Source: Plutella xylostella (taxonomy: Eukaryota; Arthropoda; Insecta; Lepidoptera; Plutellidae). Taken from it: 64,000 bases of DNA. The translations under genes and the position numbers were made by a program. Below are positions 36,715-48,659 of the stretch, in pieces (positions within the stretch are counted from its first letter, which is position 1; every line of letters begins with the position of its first letter). The notes beneath the pieces were generated by a model. That model did not search any database, was not told the origin of the DNA, and was given only the letters and a program-made list of their open reading frames with translations. The stretch is from assembly GCF_932276165.1 (NCBI RefSeq), contig NC_063994.1, positions 1,674,001 to 1,738,000 on the forward strand, in the 5' to 3' direction.

Positions 36715-38949
36715 TATGTCCCGTAGAGTGCAAGTGACAGGCGCATGGTCCGCCAACGGCCTTGCAACCAGTTCTATAGGTATTTCCGAAATTCCGCCAA
36801 CCAACTCAGCGTGAGATACAATAGATAGGTCTTTAGATTTAGAATGTTTATTAAATTTGTTCATACTTAGAGCTGGTTTTCAATACATAGTCACATTTAA
36901 AAGTTGTCTGAGACATTGTTGTTGTCACTGTCTAATACAAATGACGCCAAAGCATTCGAGTTATTACCCAGAAACTTTTATCTGACCATTGAAAAATCAG
37001 TTCGAATAGATAGAACAGTCAACAACTTCTTCAATACATAACACTCATGTTAGCAAATAATTTTAGATGACATTGAACATTTTGCCTTTTCAGCGATGAT
37101 ATAGTAAAATATTTTCATGTAAAGTCAAGCAAGCTGACTATCTTCTTAATGCAGTAAGTAATTTGAAAAAGAACAATGTTCAGTGTGACAGATTTTATTA
37201 TTCCATGCAGCGCAGAGGCAAGTAATTGATGCCAATACACAATGAACAGAAAACTGAACAAAACAACATTTTAATGATTTCACTAACAACTGACATAACC
37301 TTGTAAGTTATAAATACTTCAAACTTATGTTAACAATTTGTCTGACATCATTAGAAAATAAGTTTTACAACTCTTTCAAACTATTTAAATCTTTTAAATT
37401 TAATTTGTGTATGGTGGACAGTGGACTGAGGAATCAGCAGTATAATTTTCAATAAAACAAATGATCAAATTGAAACTCTCTTTCACTTAATGAGACAAAA
37501 ATTCTGCTCACTTATACTAAGTGGTCATTTAGCTTAATGAAAAAAGAAATTCTGTTTGAATGATTGTACATGTCAGAGGGTAACACTTATTTATCTGAAA
37601 AATAACTTGATTTCTGATGTGATATGTAATCCATATCACTCTGAGGAAAATTAAGTTGGTGGACCAGTCCAACTGTAATGTACTATGTCCATGCTTCTGT
37701 ACCATCACCGGCAGGATGTACTTTTAGTGTGGGGGCCCATCAGCTTAGATCCACCGACAACCTTCCATTATGTTTTTTTTTATTTTGTGTAATTTAAATT
37801 CTATTTGTTGTAATGTTTTGTGTAAATTATATTTTATATAAAAAATATTGCCTACTTACCTAACAATGATTTGTGCATTGGTCTTGCTGTAAGTTTGTAT
37901 TATTTATTTTATAAAAGAAATAAGTCTTAGACAAGTGGTCAGTAGGGGCTGGAGAAATAATGTTTAGGACAGTATTGTGGCTTTACTTGGGAGAGGCCTA
38001 TTATTATTATCCTGCAGTGAATGACTGCGGGATGATGATGATATAAGATTGTCATCTATAAATTAACATAACTGGTCATGGGGAAAAGGCCCATACATAC
38101 TTAAGTTAAATACAGTTACAAAAGTAATTGCCAGTTATGTATTAACAGAATCTTTATAAGAAAATCTAATGTTTAGTTGTGGATGTTTTGCAAAAAAATA
38201 TTTCAGTAGGTAGGGAATAGTGTGTAGGATTATTAACAGGTATTTAGTAAAATATCCAGTTGCAATACCCAGTTGGATTTGGAAAGTTACAGTTAGTTGG
38301 TAGGACTTACAGTTTGTTCTATAGTCCTTATATTAAAAGGAAGACTAAAGATGGTTCAGGTTTAGTATAATATGCGTGAAAGCTCCGGACTAACTGGTTC
38401 TATACCAGTACTATTGTTAGTCTATGATTTATAATAAGAGTATTTGTGTTTACCCTAGATGCCTACTGAAAGATCAGACACTGAACCCAAGATCAAAATG
38501 CCATAATAGTTAACAGCATGGGTGAGGCAGGAGAAGGTGGACTGATGCATTCCACATACGCCAGATAACGAAACAAGTATTGAAGAGACTGCAGAAAGCT
38601 TTCACTCAATTTGGTAAATTTAATTAAAGGTTTCAGTGGCAACCAGAGCATAAAACATCATGTTCAAATCGTAAAGAACAGTTGTAAACTGAATCAAATA
38701 ATAACCGTAAAATTGTTGACGATACTCTGCAGTATCCGAGCAATCTCGAGCGGGTTTTAAGCAAAAGGTACGAGGAAATCTTATCACAATCTGCGCAATC
38801 AACTTACATCCTCCGTTATCTTGGAGCAAAATTACGGAGCCATCGTATGACTGGATGACACCACGGTTTCAAGGGTTCATGACACCTTAACATCGCAAAC
38901 AAACGTCTTAAAAACTATACAAATATAAATATATGGACTCTTATCCTAC
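36715..38949. other. non-coding DNA downstream of the candidate syndapin first exon
   Basis: A scrap of RTE 3' tail (TTGGGAGAGGCCTATTATTA and GGATGATGATGATA) lies at about 37988-38045. A minus-strand open frame ending at 38620 (about 80 codons, including GVIQSYDGSVILLQDNGGC) is unassigned. Confidence 0.4.
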
Positions 38950-39204
38950 CTGCAGTCTTCAACAATTAAATAAACAGCGCAAAGAGCACGGTAATCCAAT
39001 ATGTATTGACCACTGATCCTATTACAAGAGGACACACAAATAAGTCGACAACACCACTTTTTCTGTGAGTTTACACCAAATGGCACTTGAACACGCGGGA
39101 ATCCGAATATTTGATACACAGTAATTGAATTGCACAGAATTTAAAGGAAACGCGATTAATTTACACAAAAATTCAGCAACGGTCATCGGCAACCACACAC
39201 ACTG
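38950..39204 (-). promoter_or_regulatory. candidate non-coding first exon and promoter of syndapin
   Basis: On the minus strand an arthropod initiator-like TCAGT lies at 39205-39201. It is followed by a 5'-UTR-like sequence ending GACTGCAG and a GTAGGA donor at 38949. An upstream reading frame of 54 codons (ATG at 39186) lies inside. The region fits a distal first exon splicing to the acceptor at 11938, because syndapin is the only minus-strand gene downstream in the window. The link is inferred from position and phase-independence only; transcript data are absent. Confidence 0.35.
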
Positions 39205-41174
39205 AAAGATCGGCCATCACTAAATTTCTTGCCAGCTAAAAACTAAAAAGTGGTCACGTTCATGTTTAATGTTGCCGTCTCTTCATAATAATTATTTGTG
39301 TTGCTGTTGCTGTACTTGCTGTTTGATTTATATTATATTGAAGAAACAAATAAAAAAATGTTTAGCATAAACTACAGGTAAATTTAGTTTAGTTTTGCTA
39401 TGTTCTAAACCTTAATTTATTATTGTGTATTATTTACACCATTTACACGTATGACGGCAACATTAAGAAAAAATGAGATTCAATGGATGGTCCGTTCCTT
39501 GAGCTTCTTGCTCAGAATAATAACAATGCAATGGGATCATTATATGGCAGGAATGTTGTGATCTTGTGCCTATTGTTTCTTCCCTAACTATAGCTGAACA
39601 CAAAAGAGTAGAGATTAATGTTTTTGGAACTAAACAGATTTAAACCTGGCAATAAAAAAAAACTCGTGATTTGTGGTCTGTTTCTATGGTTTGAATTGAA
39701 TGTCAAACTCGCCCTGTTCCTGTATAAACAAATCGAATTTTGCTTAATTTTGGAGTTTTGTGGATTGTTGAGTTTGTTCACGAGGTGAAAATGAATAAAA
39801 CCATTCGCAGCGAAGCTAGACAGATGATTTACAGCGTTTAACTACGATGTTTGGCGGAGAATGAGGCTTGAGAAGTAATTAGTCAATATATACGATGTTT
39901 ATGAAAGAGCAGCGTTTTATACTGGTGAGTAGGTACTTAATTTCTAACCATTAACATACATTGCTTATATTTCTTGTAAAAAAGTACTATTTTGATGTAA
40001 TAGAATGCCTTTCAATGTGTATTTGTTATTCTTATAGAGGTTAGAAAATACTAGTGTCAAACGTTACATGACATCAGGGTCTGAATGCTAATGTTGTTAA
40101 AACATCAGGTCTAGATACTTTTTTACTAACCCCCGACTCAAAAAGGGTATCGATAAGTTTTACAGCTGTAGGTGTCTATGTGTGTCGGTCTCTCCGTGTT
40201 GGAGTACCTATTGTAAAAATATGTGTAAGAATATGGAGTCGGTATAAATTCCCCAGACATAATAATTTGCAAGTCACTGCTTTTCTGACCAAGTAAATAA
40301 TTTGTTGCAGGAAAATCGGTAAACACAGTTTTAGAAGAATTGCCGGGGCACATTTGAACTTTTTCCTGAGCAAGAAAAAACTGTAATAAAATATCGATGT
40401 GTGATACTATCACTTTTCTCCTATAGTAATTACATAATGTGATAACCAACACGTGTTTCAGTGCAAAAAAACATGAAATACACAATGAAATAAAAGTTAC
40501 AGTTGATTTGATTTAATGAGATTCATTCAAGACTGCCCCCCTCTCCCCTACTAATTTCTTCTCTTAATATAAACCTCCCCAAAAAGTGGCATTTTATAAT
40601 TAGTAAATATTTGAAACATTTCTCGTTTTGATTTTTTCTGCTAAAGTATCGTGATACTTTTGTCCGTTTTCTATACTATAATAGTGTGGCCACTTTCTTA
40701 GATTGCCACGCCCTCAATTATTCTCTACTCTTTTATGTTCAGCTATACTTATCTAAAATATTTATACAGTCTTAATGCCTATACGAAAAAAAAACTATGC
40801 ACATTAAAATTCCTTTCCGTTTTCTCATGTGGCATGGAAAATGAACTTCTTTGAGAAGAAAATATGTTCGTTTTTGCTTACCTATGACCTATACCCAGAT
40901 CTGTCCCTATACGGCCTATACCCAACCTATACCTAACCACTTCTTCCTAAGATACCAGCGCTATCTAGGTTTTAGTTCTTTTTTGAGCTAGTATTATCCT
41001 TAACAGCGCCATCTATTTTTCAAAGTACTTCCTACTAAGGTCGAGGCTGGCCCTTAGTATACTGAGTACAGCGTGTAAGAGATAGATGGCAGAATTCCTC
41101 AGCCGGCTACTGAAGGTTTATTCAGCAGGTACTAGCTCGACAAGCTAGGCACTAGTTGTTGTTGATCTAAGTTC
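39205..41174. other. intergenic DNA between the BLTP3-like gene and syndapin
   Basis: A dispersed repeat phrase CCCCCGACTCAAAAAGGGTA lies near 40131, common in lepidopteran intergenic DNA as I recall it. Otherwise nothing was recognised. If 39204 is a start site, the region just above it is the syndapin promoter. Confidence 0.4.
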
Positions 41175-41300
41175 TAAGGTACCCCGGTGGTACAGAGGTT
41201 CTTCACGAGAGTGCGCCACGCCGTCCTGTCCCCAGCAGCTGCCATGGCGCCCGTCCAGCCTAAGCCTTGCGCTCGCAGCTCGTCGTCCACTGTGCTACGA
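41175..41300 (-). mobile_element. non-LTR retrotransposon C-terminal scrap
   Basis: The minus strand reads VDDELRAQGLGWTGAMAAA then GDRTAWRTLVKNLC, the pattern (AxDRxxWRxLV) that closes many insect non-LTR polyproteins. Only about 40 codons remain. Confidence 0.65.
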
Positions 41301-41443
41301 ATTAGAGAGCCTATGTACCACACGGAGCAACCGCGTCGGCGGAGGCCCTTAACTCGAAAAAAATATGGTTTTTATCTATTAAATTAAGTATGGTTAGATT
41401 GGTTAGCCAATACCTAGCAGGAACCATTGTAATTTTGAGTAGT

Positions 41444-41765
41444 GGCGGTAGCTCAGTAGCGCCCACGACTTCTCAAACTTGATATGCTGGTTTGAATCCC
41501 GGCTGTGGCGCTGACATAATACATATACCTACGTAGGTACCATACCATGCAATTACTTCTTTGGAATTTAAGTACATACCTACAATATAATACCCTTACT
41601 CTGTTACTCTGAAGGAAAACCACCAACACGCAGTGGATCACCGTGGTGGGAAATGGTCCAAGCTCAGTCAGGAAGTTTAGACCTTCGTGATATATACCCA
41701 AAAGTACCTACCATACCAGAGAGCCAGGTGCAGGTACTTACACCCACTTTTCTAACCTCCACAGA
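41444..41765 (+). mobile_element. tRNA-derived SINE with conserved 3' body
   Basis: The head has an A-box-like GGCGGTAGCTCAGTAGCG and a B-box GGTTTGAATCCC. The 3' body contains GTTTAGACCTTCGTGATATA and GCCAGGTGCAGGTACTTACA. The same body recurs inside the MITE at 46261-46702. It is a pseudo-tRNA-headed Pol III element. Confidence 0.8.
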
Positions 41766-44700
41766 TAATAGAACAACTCTAATTTTTATAACTTAGCATT
41801 AAGTCCACCTTTTGTACACTTATGTTATATTTGTGCAATAAAGTATTAAATAAATAAAATAACTAGAAATAGATATTTTAAAAAGTAGCATTGATTTATT
41901 ATTATCAGCATTATGTTATCGTTCATTGGAATACCCATCCCAAAGAGCGCCACACAGCACTCTATCCTCGACCTTCCCCATCCAACCCATACAAGCATAC
42001 AACGGCCAGACAACGACCATCATGAAATCGCTTGTAAAAATGTCCTTTTCATGCTGTCGGTTTTTTTTTCTCAGAAAATTGTTTTGTGATTTTAAACAAA
42101 ATTTAAGGTCTTCTAGACAGTTTTTCTCTATGTTAGCCGCAATGTTAATGCCTACTGCCTGAATGCCTTATCTATCTTTTCCACTTTGCATACAGGGTGT
42201 TGCAAAAAGGATAAGCTGAAACGGGGTGACACAGGGCTGTATAAAACTTAAGTAAATAGGTACATTCGTGAAATAAAAGCCAGTAATTAGAATATTTAAT
42301 TTAATATTAAGTAACAACTTTCTGTAGACAATTTCTTGACAGATTTTCAATCGTGATATTGATGTATAATGTATAATTTGAAAGATGAATGATATTATAA
42401 TATATTCAGTAAGAACTATTTTATATTTGAAGAGTATGACACAAATTATAAGTATAGGAGGTACATTTGAAACCATTTTCAATTCCTTTTAACAATATTT
42501 AATTAAGAAACACTTACAATAGCTTCTGCACATTGAGCAAAATAATGACAATGAGATGAATATGAGTTTAATGGTTTACTAGTAATGAAAATGACATGAA
42601 ATATGATACCAATACAGGATGGAGATTGTCAATTGGCCTGCTTCAGGAAAGGTCTCTGGTTAAATTACTCCCTGCACATGAATTATGGTATTTGATGAAT
42701 GATGATATATGAAATGTGGTGGACTAGGCCTAAAACCCCTCCTTTATTGGAAGGAGACCTGAGCCTCAGTGATGGGGACGTGATGGGTTGTGTGATAATG
42801 ATTTATGAATATGAATTATGAATAATATAAGAGATTATTTTATGATTCTTACTTATATGAGTACAAGTAAGAAGATAACAACATAGCAAAAAAATGTCCC
42901 AGATTTATCCAGCTAAACATAAATAAAATATATAGGCACTGTTCGTGAATACAAAATAACTTTTCACTACAGCAGATTACCATCCAAATTGGTTACCTAA
43001 TCTAAAATACACGGTATAACTTTGTGATTCTTTTAAAAAATAAGTACATTAGAAACGTATTTTAAATATGGCTGATGGTTGCTATCTAAATCGTTACACC
43101 TAATACATGTTTCAGAAAAATAAAATTTACCAAAAATATGCTACAATCAACAATGAACTAAATTAGACAGTCAACAGTGAAGTCCTGTAAAGAGTGAATC
43201 ATAATCGGATTGATAACTGAAACCTTTATCGTCGTAAAAATTAGAGATGACTTTGTGCCATGGATTTTTGAGATGATAAAGATCCTATGTTTTTTTTAAA
43301 TATATTATGATAAAAATGACCATAAGGTAGATTACCATGATTCAGATTATGCGTTCATAAATAGGCATGTTTCTATACTAGTTTTAATCAAATTTGAACA
43401 TATCTGTCTTTGGTAATAAAACTGGGATCGTATATTTTCTTCCTTAACAGTTTAAATTGAATACTGTAATAACGTAATAACAAATATGGCCGTATCATAA
43501 ACTGTAAATTTCACAACATTATTCAACCTATAATATTATAAAACATTATGCAAGATTATTGGTGTTATGTTTAGTTCCTCAAATTGTAATAATACTTCCT
43601 TAAAACAAAGTTTTGATTTCATACGTTTATGGTTTTATGACTTTGATGGCAGTACTAGGATATGGAACAACTATTGATATGTTTCCAAGGGGAAGACCTA
43701 TCAGACTATTATAATACTGAAATATCAGTACAATTTGAAGAACAGATGCTCGGGTTTCTCACAAAAAACCCTGCGGACGAAATGTACATTACTGACAAGT
43801 GCTGCCCGAAATTGGCCCTTATTCCTATACTATTGGGGTCCAAATTGTTTAACTACTTATACATCATAAATTTACGAACTGTAACCATTTTTCCTTTTAT
43901 TTAAATGTGTAATAAATGCATAATTATCATAATAAGTCGCTAAGCAAAAATATTACGGGCACGTTCCACGCGGCATAAATATATTTTTAAATACCTACAC
44001 AAACTTTCTTATTTACATAATGCATTGAAATGGATAAGTTTTGCAAGTAAACGACTTATATTATACACATTACATACAAATAGGTATTTAGCGACTGCGT
44101 TTACAAGGCTTTAAATTTCACTTTTTGTCTTCAAGGCTTTTGGGTTTTAGTGATTATGCATTTTAAAAACTTTATACATAATTACAACACCAACTATACT
44201 CGTATTATGACTATGAGTCTATGACGCACTGAAGCAATAAACATTATTATGTATGAGAGATAAAGTTTTGAAGCATTTCAGACTGTATCTTTCTTACACA
44301 TAAATCTGCCCCCTTACACGTTGGCTAGTTCTAATAAAATAATATAAACACATAAAATGTGGTTTCGTGAACCTATACACTTAACCGTAAATAAAATTTA
44401 ACATAATGGATGTTTTATAATACCTCATTAACTCTCTGTTTCACAATGTCCGGATAAAAGTTATCTGTGGCATAAAGATCTTGCTGAAAATCTCAGAAAT
44501 CTTCTAATTTTTAAACAGTGAAAGCAAGTCTTCAACACAGAGCTAACTTTAATCCAGGCATAGTGAAACTAGAATTTAATAATATAACAATAAAATTTGG
44601 TAGACACATCAAGTCTTTATATCTCTGTAAGCATATTGCACACATCCAAAACTACGCCACCAAACCTCCATGCCTAGCCTCGTTTACAAAAAAATATACA

Positions 44701-44979
44701 AATCAACAGCTAGAATAAGTATAAAAACTCTCTGTAAAGTCCTTCCGCCATTTTTAAATTCACTTTGGCGCGAAATGAACGGGCCGTTAGTTTCGTCACG
44801 TTGCCGCCCTGTCATCAGTGTTGCCAGCAGTAGAAGCACAACCTCGGGGCAGTGTTGCGTGGGGGCGACGTGTTGCGTGGAGACGGCGTGTTGCGTGGGG
44901 GCGCGGGCGTGGGGGATCACGCGCGGTGGTCTCCGCAACACGCGGTGCAGTCGAGGCACTGACCCCCGCTCCGGGACCG
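41766..44979. other. 3' UTR and intergenic DNA beyond the BLTP3-like gene
   Basis: If the exon at 44980-45009 is terminal, its 3' UTR runs down from 44979. Minus-strand ATTAAA hexamers at 44575-44580 and 44548-44553 are candidate poly(A) signals. A fragment of the ACAGGGTGTTGCA element lies near 42192, and a partial copy of the GGGTCTGTTTCAC MITE near 44440-44470. The plus-strand frame 43662-43904 is unassigned. Confidence 0.4.
44850..44910. repeat. 18-bp GC-rich tandem repeat in the 3' UTR region
   Basis: Three imperfect copies of GTGTTGCGTGGGGGCGAC lie head to tail. On the minus strand, in a frame different from the predicted terminal exon, they encode TQH-containing hexapeptides (PTQHAV, STQHVA, PTQH) within an open frame of over 100 codons. 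Confidence 0.8.
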
Positions 44980-45009
44980 CTACCTCTTCACTCTGCACCC
45001 CAACTGCTC
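44980..45009 (-). CDS. BLTP3-like gene, probable terminal coding exon
   Basis: After a good acceptor (GTTGTGGTATTTCAG) the phase-0 frame reads EQLGCRVKR and then a TAG stop. It joins the upstream coiled-coil exon as EAVRGLQ-EQLGCRVKR, a natural continuation of the heptads. The doubt is the donor at 46124 (CAG/GTTGTT), which is weak. If it is not spliced, the protein ends two residues later (GLQVV, TGA) and this exon is not used; an AATAAA on the minus strand at 45663-45668 would then suit. Confidence 0.5.
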   Translation of the reverse strand, partial: EQLGCRVKR

Positions 45010-46124
45010 CTGAAATACCACAACTAACATTAGCTTCACGATTTAGTAATCGCTTCTACATTGACACTATCATGCAGACACAAGCCTGTTAAAAATGGCG
45101 GCGAACGCCATGTTTGATAAACTCGCACTAACTACGACGCACGAAACATCTACTTCAAGACCTGACCACCATACACACACAATTTTATTACTTATTCATA
45201 TGACTATTGATAGGCCATTTAGGTTTTTAAGATACTTTATGTGTAAAATTATCCGTGTTTACGCGTAGCCAGGTCTCCTACAAACATCGAACTTACAAAG
45301 TCTGTTGTGAAGGCATCGACGCAGAGGCCAAATTATCAGATGAGTTTTTGGATATGCTGGATGTATGACAAAACATTCTGCGTATCCGAAAACCCCCTGA
45401 CAAGACGGCCATTGCCACTAGTTCTTTCTTCAAGATTCAGTGTGCCTGTTAATTTCCATGACTACCAGGAGTTAGTGTAGACTCGAGATAAAATACAATA
45501 TACGGAGTTGAGTCATGTGATTATAAAGCTAAGGCGGCGTTCCCATTAGACAAATTGAACTCCGGCGCGCGAAGCGCTGTTAACTGAATCAGCGGAAACC
45601 AGCTTGCCTACTAGAAACACAGCCTTGCATGTACAAAATATATGCATAGGTATTCAAATACATTTATTTGATCTAAAGAACCCAACTAATTAGACTCCAG
45701 AGTCAGCGGCCATAGCTTCAAGTTTAAATCCAAAACAGTTTTATATAGGCTGTTAGAAAATCGGTATTGTGACAAATAATCAATGTACGCTTAATAATAC
45801 CAATTTTCCCACAACCTGCATTATGGATGGACAACTAAACTCTTATAAAAAACTTTATAGAATTAGCAACTCAATTTTCCAAGGTCGAAAAAAAGTGATT
45901 TCCTAGGCGAAAATGCTTTCATTTCCATCCAAGAGTTTCTTTCGCCATTTCTTCTCCTCAGTCACTGAGCCTTTGTGAAATGGTGGTAGATTCATACTCT
46001 TGACAATCAACTAATAATTGTAAAAAATTACGTTGAATACATAGACACAGTTTCAAACACGCAACCCGCAAGATGCGGACTGCCTTTGGCTATACTCTAC
46101 TCTATAGACAAAGTTTCAAACAAC
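45010..46124. other. last intron, or alternative 3' UTR, of the BLTP3-like gene
   Basis: The only notable site is the minus-strand AATAAA at 45663-45668, which would serve as poly(A) signal if the exon at 46125 reads through. No mobile element was recognised. Confidence 0.4.
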
Positions 46125-46236
46125 CTGCAAGCCGCGCACCGCCTCCAGCAGCTCCTGCTTGTCCGCCAGCAGCGCCGCCGCCTCGCGCTGCGCCGAGTGA
46201 GCGCACTGCCGCAGCACCGCCGCCTCCTCCACACGC
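46125..46236 (-). CDS. BLTP3-like gene, C-terminal coiled-coil exon
   Basis: Minus-strand exon of 112 nt with acceptor TTCTAG and a weak GTTGTT donor. It encodes 37 residues, starting RVEEAAVLRQCAHSAQRE and ending LLEAVRGLQ, alanine- and leucine-rich with heptad spacing. One leading base completes the alanine codon left by the exon at 49657-49967, giving ELRA-RVEEAA. C-terminal coiled coils are found in UHRF1BP1/SHIP164 proteins. A MITE ends only 24 bp upstream of the acceptor. The exon is strongly GC-rich compared with its flanks. Confidence 0.85.
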
Positions 46237-46260
46237 CTAGAAGTATAACCGTAGGGGTTA

Positions 46261-46702
46261 TACTCTAGTTCATGTTGCAAAAGACTGGGGGTGAGGTGGG
46301 ATAGCAACCAATAGGGACTCTTGCGAAAGTGTAGCCCCCTTTATTCATAAAAAAAGTATTGGATGTTTTAGCTATTCAAATACCCAGACCAGCGTGGCTG
46401 GAAAAGGTTCAAGCATAGGAAGGCAGTTAGACCTTGGGGATATGCACAAAGGTTCCACTCGAGAGAGCCCGGTGCAGGTACTTACACCCTTACAGAGAAT
46501 AGAATAGCTATTTAAATGTTTTGTCACTCTCTGTCGAAGAATAAATTGTTCGCTGTAAGAGAGTGACAAAAGAGTTCGATAGCTAAAACGTCCTATAACT
46601 TTTTTTCATGAATAAGGGGGCGACACTAGAGCAACAGTATCCGTATTGGTTGCAATCCCACCTCACTTTGACCCTCAGTCTTTTGTAATATGAACTAGAG
46701 TA
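46261..46702. mobile_element. MITE with about 120-bp arms carrying a SINE piece
   Basis: TACTCTAGTTCATGTTGCAA at the left pairs with the right end (TATGAACTAGAGTA), and pairing continues for about 120 bp on each side. TA flanks both ends (46259-46260 and 46703-46704). The loop (about 46378-46495) contains the SINE body phrase GTTAGACCTTGGGGATATGC and GCCCGGTGCAGGTACTTACA, as in the SINE at 41444-41765. So a SINE inserted into an older foldback element. Confidence 0.85.
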
Positions 46703-46828
46703 TAGTAAGTATGACATTCTGGAGTATGATTAGTTATAACACGCACTGATAGTGAAGTAATATGTGAATGGCGGCCAGAGAAAAACGTTATAACACGCGC
46801 GGATAAAGAAATTTAATTGAAATGGTTG

Positions 46829-47118
46829 GCGGTCCGACCGAATGGCGTAGTGGTTAGTAGACGACCGAATGGCGTAGTGGTTAGTGACCCTGACTACTGA
46901 GCCGATGGTCCCGGGTTCGATTCCCGGCTGGGGCAGATATTTGTTTAAACACAGATATTTGTTCTCGGGTCTTGGATGTGCCCGTGAAATGGCAATAGGC
47001 CCGCCCCCTATTACATTGGGACTAACATACACTCTGGCGAAAAGTGGGTGCAGCAATGCACCTCTGCCTACCCCGCAAGGGAGTACATTAGTACAAGGCG
47101 TGAGTGCGTGTGTGTGTT
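46829..47118 (+). mobile_element. tRNA-derived SINE, near full length, duplicated head
   Basis: The A-box head CGACCGAATGGCGTAGTGGT is present twice in tandem (about 46834 and 46862). It is followed by the B-box GGTTCGATTCCCGG and the body GGGGCAGATATTTGTTTAAA, ending GGGAGTACATTAGTACAAGG and a GTGTGTG run. It shares head and body with 20755-20880 and its end with 61171-61208. The duplicated head may reflect template switching or slippage. Confidence 0.85.
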
Positions 47119-47633
47119 GTGTTTGTGGTTGGCGGTCTCATGCGATGTTAGTATTTTTAGCTCAATTCGTAGGTTTGTCTATAAACGCACGTATTCACAT
47201 TTATTTAACAGCCGCCATTTTGATATTGTTTCTTTATCCGAACGAGTAATACTTATAAACTATAAACTTATTATAAATTAAGTTATCTGTAAAAAAATGT
47301 GATTAAAAAGTTTTTCATAGAAAATTACTTAATACTAATATCACAACCAGCTTTCTTTGATGGGCATATAACTCATGTTTCCTTTACATTATAAATTTAT
47401 TTTATGAAAAAATATAAGAAAAACTATTTTACATCTTAGATTGGTATTTAAACCGGCCATTATTGGCGAATAAAAATTTGTACACACGTTTAGCAAATTG
47501 ATAATGCGCTGGAACCATGACAAATTGATGTCGTCATCGATCGTAAAGACGATACAAGTAGACTTAGTAAAGATTTGATAGTTTGTGCAAACTATAAAAG
47601 TTTACGTTGTCTCACATAAAAAGTCTCGCGGAT
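47119..47633. other. intron of the BLTP3-like gene, nothing recognised
   Basis: AT-rich sequence without exon or structured repeat, up to the TRIM. Confidence 0.5.
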
Positions 47634-48491
47634 TGTGATATTTAGGGAAATAATATACGAGTTTGCTGTTCACCATTCCTCTATTCGGTAATAGACTCAC
47701 TAGAAGTATAAACAAACTATAAACAAACTCTTATCAAAAAGGCCAAACACCACATACCTCCCCTACTATTTATAAAATAATATAACATAAAACTCAATAA
47801 ACCATTACAAAGTCAATAGGTACATTGAATAAACATAAATATCAAAGAATAAACAATTCCAAATCTCTATGCACTGGCTGTCCACTGTCCCTTCTGGCGG
47901 CTGAGGAGCAGCATCCTCTCCGCCCTCCTCCCCCTCTACAGCTGTACTTCTGTGCCAGGAGTCATTGTGTTCCATCAGGCCCGCTCTCTTTCCGCTCCTT
48001 CTCTTACTGCGCCAAACTCCGCACTCGAGTCGCCCACTCAGTCAGTCCCCTCTCTGGCAATGCCATTAGAGCCTTTTACTCTGCATTGTCAGCTTCTTTG
48101 GGAAGGCCAAGCCCTCTACGACCCGGTGATTTTGACCAACTCCATCGGCAGCACAGCTCTCCTCTTAAGGCCTGCTGCATCGGTGGCCTCGCTCGGTTGT
48201 CGTTCGCTGAGCAGAACTAAACAAACCGGCTTTTCAATCTTCGCCACACAACTCGACGGTTCTGGTCAAAATTTTGGTTACCACACATTTGCGCTTGTAT
48301 TTACTTTCAGCTCACGTAAAATGCACTAACCTATTATTATTACACTGCATGAGCTCTTATTTGTCGCCATTGTGATATTTAGGGAAATAATATACGAGTT
48401 TGCTGTTCACCATTCCTCTATTCGGTAATAGACTCACTAGAAGTATAAACAAACTATAAACAAACTCTTATCAAAAAGGCCAAACACCACA
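47634..48491 (-). mobile_element. complete TRIM (small non-autonomous LTR retrotransposon)
   Basis: Two direct repeats of 121 bp (47634-47754 and 48371-48491) are identical base for base. They begin TG and end CA, and the whole is flanked by the 5-bp duplication CGGAT (47629-47633 and 48492-48496). Read on the minus strand, the first LTR is followed after one base by TGGCGACAAATAAGAG, a primer-binding-site-like sequence. The second is preceded by the purine tract AGTAGGGGAGG. The 616-bp interior is GC-rich and has no gag, protease or RT. So it must be moved by another element's proteins. Identical LTRs imply a recent insertion. It lies in the large intron of the BLTP3-like gene, in the same orientation as the gene. 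Confidence 0.9.
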
Positions 48492-48659
48492 CGGATACTA
48501 TAGTGAAACTTTAAACTATAAATTATGCAGATGACAGAAGAAACGTAAACTGGTAAAGTTTTTGCAAACTATAAAAGCTATCCTAAGGTTAACCTGTTTA
48601 TTTTGATGCTTCAGTAGTGAGATTTATATCCAAAATCGCAACTAGTAAATTTCAGTTAA

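Noticed and set aside
38620..38829. Minus-strand frame with SYDGSVILLQDNGGCKLIAQ
   Set aside because: I considered an Sm-like domain, but the spacing and conserved residues do not fit. It lies just inside the presumed intron after the 38950 donor.
43662..43904. 80-codon plus-strand frame containing FLTKNPADEMYITDKCC
   Set aside because: It looks mildly protein-like, but I recognise no family, it has no neighbours or clear splice sites and it ends in low-complexity sequence.
46850..46935. Possible functional tRNA gene
   Set aside because: A and B boxes are present, but the cloverleaf is incomplete, the head is duplicated and the sequence continues into a SINE body shared with other copies.
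47825..48329. Plus-strand frames of 125-131 codons
   Set aside because: They lie inside the TRIM interior, antisense to its orientation, in two overlapping registers; GC-rich chance frames.
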